A stretch of DNA of 8,155 bases from positions 1 to 8,155 of the forward strand of contig CAYGRM010000309.1 of assembly GCA_964352225.1 (NCBI GenBank), given 5' to 3'. Below, piece after piece: positions 6,683-8,155 of the stretch. The translations under genes were made by a program, and so were the position numbers. The notes beneath the pieces were generated by a model, which saw only the letters and a program-made list of their open reading frames with translations, was not told the DNA's origin and did no database searches. This DNA is from CAJQQY01 sp964352225 (GTDB taxonomy: Bacteria; Bacteroidota; Bacteroidia; Chitinophagales; Saprospiraceae). Every line of letters starts with the position of its first letter. Within the stretch, counting starts at the first letter, position 1.

Positions 6683-6710
6683 CGTAAAACGTACAACGTC
6701 AAACGAATAT
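6683..6710. repeat. Degenerate tandem heptamer repeat (CGTnnAA), locus 2
   Basis: Four units in exact 7-nt register: CGTAAAA (6683), CGTACAA (6690), CGTCAAA (6697) and a decayed CGAATAT (6704). The consensus and plus-strand orientation match the array at 3543-3596. The array abuts the stop codon of the minus-strand hydrolase-OsmC gene (TGA at 6712-6710), so it again fills an intercistronic gap between co-directional genes. Confidence 0.62.
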
Positions 6711-7933
6711 CAAACAGTTTCTTTTAGTCGTGTAGTAATTTTTACTTCAGCATGCAAAGTGCGATGAACAGGACAACGATCTGCAATTTCCAGCAATCGA
6801 TTTATTTGTTCTTCACTTAAATTTCCTTCCAGTTCAATGATCTTTTCAAAGTGGTCAATTTTAATTTCTTTGCTAAACTCCACACAAGCCTTACAATCAT
6901 CTGAATATTTTTTTCCATGATCGATATGCACCCTGACTTCTTTCAAATCCCATTTTTTTCGACGTGCATACATTTGCAAAGTCATTACGGTACAAGCTCC
7001 CAAAGCTGCCGAAAGATATTGATAAGGCGAAGGTCCAAAATCATCCCCACCGACTTCTTCTCCTTCATCTGCAATTAATCCATGTCGGCCTGCTTGAATT
7101 TCGGCGGTGAATCCTTCATTACCTAATTTGACCGCTACTTGTGCATCTGTTTTTAATTTTTCAACTGGAGGTGGAACAACATATCGAGTCATCCATGAAC
7201 CAACTAATTGTCCGACATAAGCAGCATCTCCTTTGTTAGAAAGCATGTGATCCGCTCCATCAAGCGAAACGAAACTCTTTGGATGATATGCGGCATGATA
7301 AATTTTTGCGGCATTTTCGATTTCTACCACCTCATCTTGTGGGGAGTGTAAAACTAAAATCGGTTTTTTTAAATCTCTTAATATTTTAAACATATCCTTG
7401 CTTCGTAGATCATCTAGGAATTGTTTTTTTATGGTAAATTTTCGTCCACTAATCGAGACATTCGCGACACCTGATTTTTCAATATCCTCAATTTTATCTC
7501 GTAAAAGATGCGTTACATGTTCGGGTTCAGATGGTGCACCAACAGTCGCAACGGCCTGAATTGATTCTAATTGTGAAGCTGCAAAAATCACCGCAGCACC
7601 ACCCAAAGAATGTCCAATTAAAATCCGAGGTGCTTGGTAATTTTCTTCCAAAAACTTAGCAGCAGCCAAGAGGTCATCGACATTGGAGGTGAAATTTGTA
7701 TCTGAAAAGTCTCCTTCACTTTCTCCTAATCCAGTAAAATCAAATCGTAAAACACCAATGCCATGTTGAGTTAAAGATCGACTGATGTATCGAGTGGCAG
7801 ATAAGCTTTTGTTACCTGTGAAAACATGAGCAAAAATAGCAAAGGCATAAGGATGACTGTCTGGTGGGAATTCTAAACGAGCTGACAGGGTATAACCATT
7901 CGCATTTTGAAATTGCACTTTTTCTACTTTCAT
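6710..7933 (-). CDS. Alpha/beta-hydrolase-OsmC fusion protein
   Basis: A 407-aa two-domain cytoplasmic protein. Residues 1-255 are an alpha/beta-hydrolase: GHSLGG with nucleophile S109, acid D200 in LHSPQDEVV and H229 in GADHML, so the triad is complete. Residues about 262-405 are an OsmC/Ohr-like domain with the two expected cysteines, C314 in LGACTVMT and C387 in DRCPVH. These are the peroxidatic/resolving pair in thiol-dependent peroxidases that reduce organic hydroperoxides. A further CxxC (C347, C350) lies between them. Such fusions are a recurrent bacterial architecture; the physiological substrate is not known to me. I start at ATG 7933 (MKVEKVQFQNANGYTLSARL) because homologues begin like this. 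The reading frame continues upstream to a TTG at 8014, but those 27 residues look non-coding. The gene lies 89 bp after psuG and 58 bp before rof. Confidence 0.93.
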   Translation of the reverse strand: MKVEKVQFQNANGYTLSARLEFPPDSHPYAFAIFAHVFTGNKSLSATRYISRSLTQHGIGVLRFDFTGLGESEGDFSDTNFTSNVDDLLAAAKFLEENYQAPRILIGHSLGGAAVIFAASQLESIQAVATVGAPSEPEHVTHLLRDKIEDIEKSGVANVSISGRKFTIKKQFLDDLRSKDMFKILRDLKKPILVLHSPQDEVVEIENAAKIYHAAYHPKSFVSLDGADHMLSNKGDAAYVGQLVGSWMTRYVVPPPVEKLKTDAQVAVKLGNEGFTAEIQAGRHGLIADEGEEVGGDDFGPSPYQYLSAALGACTVMTLQMYARRKKWDLKEVRVHIDHGKKYSDDCKACVEFSKEIKIDHFEKIIELEGNLSEEQINRLLEIADRCPVHRTLHAEVKITTRLKETV

Positions 7934-8022
7934 GAGTGTTGATTTTTTGGAAAAATAATAAAATTTGAACAGGAGTGATGTGATGAAACTAGGGGAAGGT
8001 CTTTGTTGGGACAAATATGAAT

Positions 8023-8155
8023 CTAAAATAATTTTCTTTCTTTGGCAAAGGCAACTGCTAATTTTGCAGCTAGTTTTGCATTGTTAAAAACTAATTGGAT
8101 ATTGGCATCAAGACTTTTTCCCTCCGTTAATTTTCCAATTTGCTCTAATAGAAAT
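8023..8155 (-). CDS. psuG: Pseudouridine-5'-phosphate glycosidase, C-terminal fragment
   Basis: Only the last 43 codons and the TAG stop are in the window; the gene continues beyond position 8155. The tail contains FLLEQIGKLTEGKSLDANIQ followed by LVFNNAKLAAKLA. This matches the conserved C-terminus of PsuG (YeiN), in which an FLL...LT.G.SL..NI.LV.NNA pattern is characteristic. The enzyme reversibly splits pseudouridine 5'-phosphate into uracil and ribose 5-phosphate, usually working with the PsuK kinase to salvage pseudouridine from RNA turnover. No terminator is visible between its stop and the hydrolase-OsmC gene, so cotranscription is possible. The identification rests on a short segment, but the motif is distinctive. 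Confidence 0.83.
   Translation of the reverse strand, partial: FLLEQIGKLTEGKSLDANIQLVFNNAKLAAKLAVAFAKERKLF

Noticed and set aside
7934..8014. 27-residue N-terminal extension of the hydrolase-OsmC protein starting at a TTG
   Set aside because: Homologues start near MKVEKVQF, the extension has no family-like sequence, and the TTG falls inside a promoter-like TATTTG element on the minus strand.
8012..8019. Minus-strand -7-like CATATTTG before the hydrolase-OsmC gene
   Set aside because: The only TTTG upstream is 26 bp away, too far for the usual 19-21 bp spacing, and the first base mismatches the consensus, so I do not call a promoter.
7983..8087. Plus-strand 34-codon ORF preceded by an AGGAG sequence
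   Set aside because: It runs antisense through the well-supported end of psuG, Shine-Dalgarno sequences are not the rule in this phylum, and the peptide resembles nothing known to me.

Overview
The window looks like chromosomal DNA of a Bacteroidota bacterium, probably a marine or environmental member of the Saprospiria/Cytophagia/Flavobacteriia side of the phylum. The DNA is AT-rich. Starts lack clear Shine-Dalgarno sequences and are preceded by A-rich leaders. One putative promoter resembles the Bacteroidota TTTG-N19-TAnnTTTG type, one protein ends in a type IX secretion (T9SS) sorting domain, and there is a DUF5723-like outer-membrane barrel. I cannot place the genus.

Plus strand, 1-6390. 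An intrinsic terminator (18-42) closes an unseen upstream gene. Next comes a complete beta-CASP metallo-beta-lactamase ribonuclease of the CPSF73/TTHA0252 type (209-1630). A 380-bp gap follows, holding a perfect 19-bp inverted repeat, two smaller hairpins and a putative promoter. Then come a large lipoprotein of unknown function (2011-3540) and a DUF5723-like barrel protein (3619-4938), a likely envelope pair. A secreted alpha/beta-hydrolase (esterase-like) with a T9SS type A C-terminal domain (5079-6323) completes this strand. It ends at a strong hairpin (6347-6389) built to terminate transcription from both sides.

Minus strand, 8155-6400, converging on that hairpin. In transcription order these are the last 43 codons of a pseudouridine-5'-phosphate glycosidase gene (psuG), an alpha/beta-hydrolase fused to an OsmC domain, and a small Rof-type Rho-binding antiterminator. 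They are co-directional with gaps of about 89 and 58 bp and could form one operon, although their functions do not form an obvious pathway.

The least expected structure is non-coding. Two intercistronic gaps (3543-3596 and 6683-6710) carry degenerate tandem heptamers of the same CGTnnAA consensus, each starting at or next to the stop codon of the preceding gene. This looks like a genome-wide short repeat family. No tRNA, rRNA, CRISPR array, insertion sequence or phage gene was seen, and no defence-like or clearly novel enzymatic system is evident. The best candidates for new biology are the lipoprotein/barrel pair, the heptamer repeats and the long hairpin after the ribonuclease gene.
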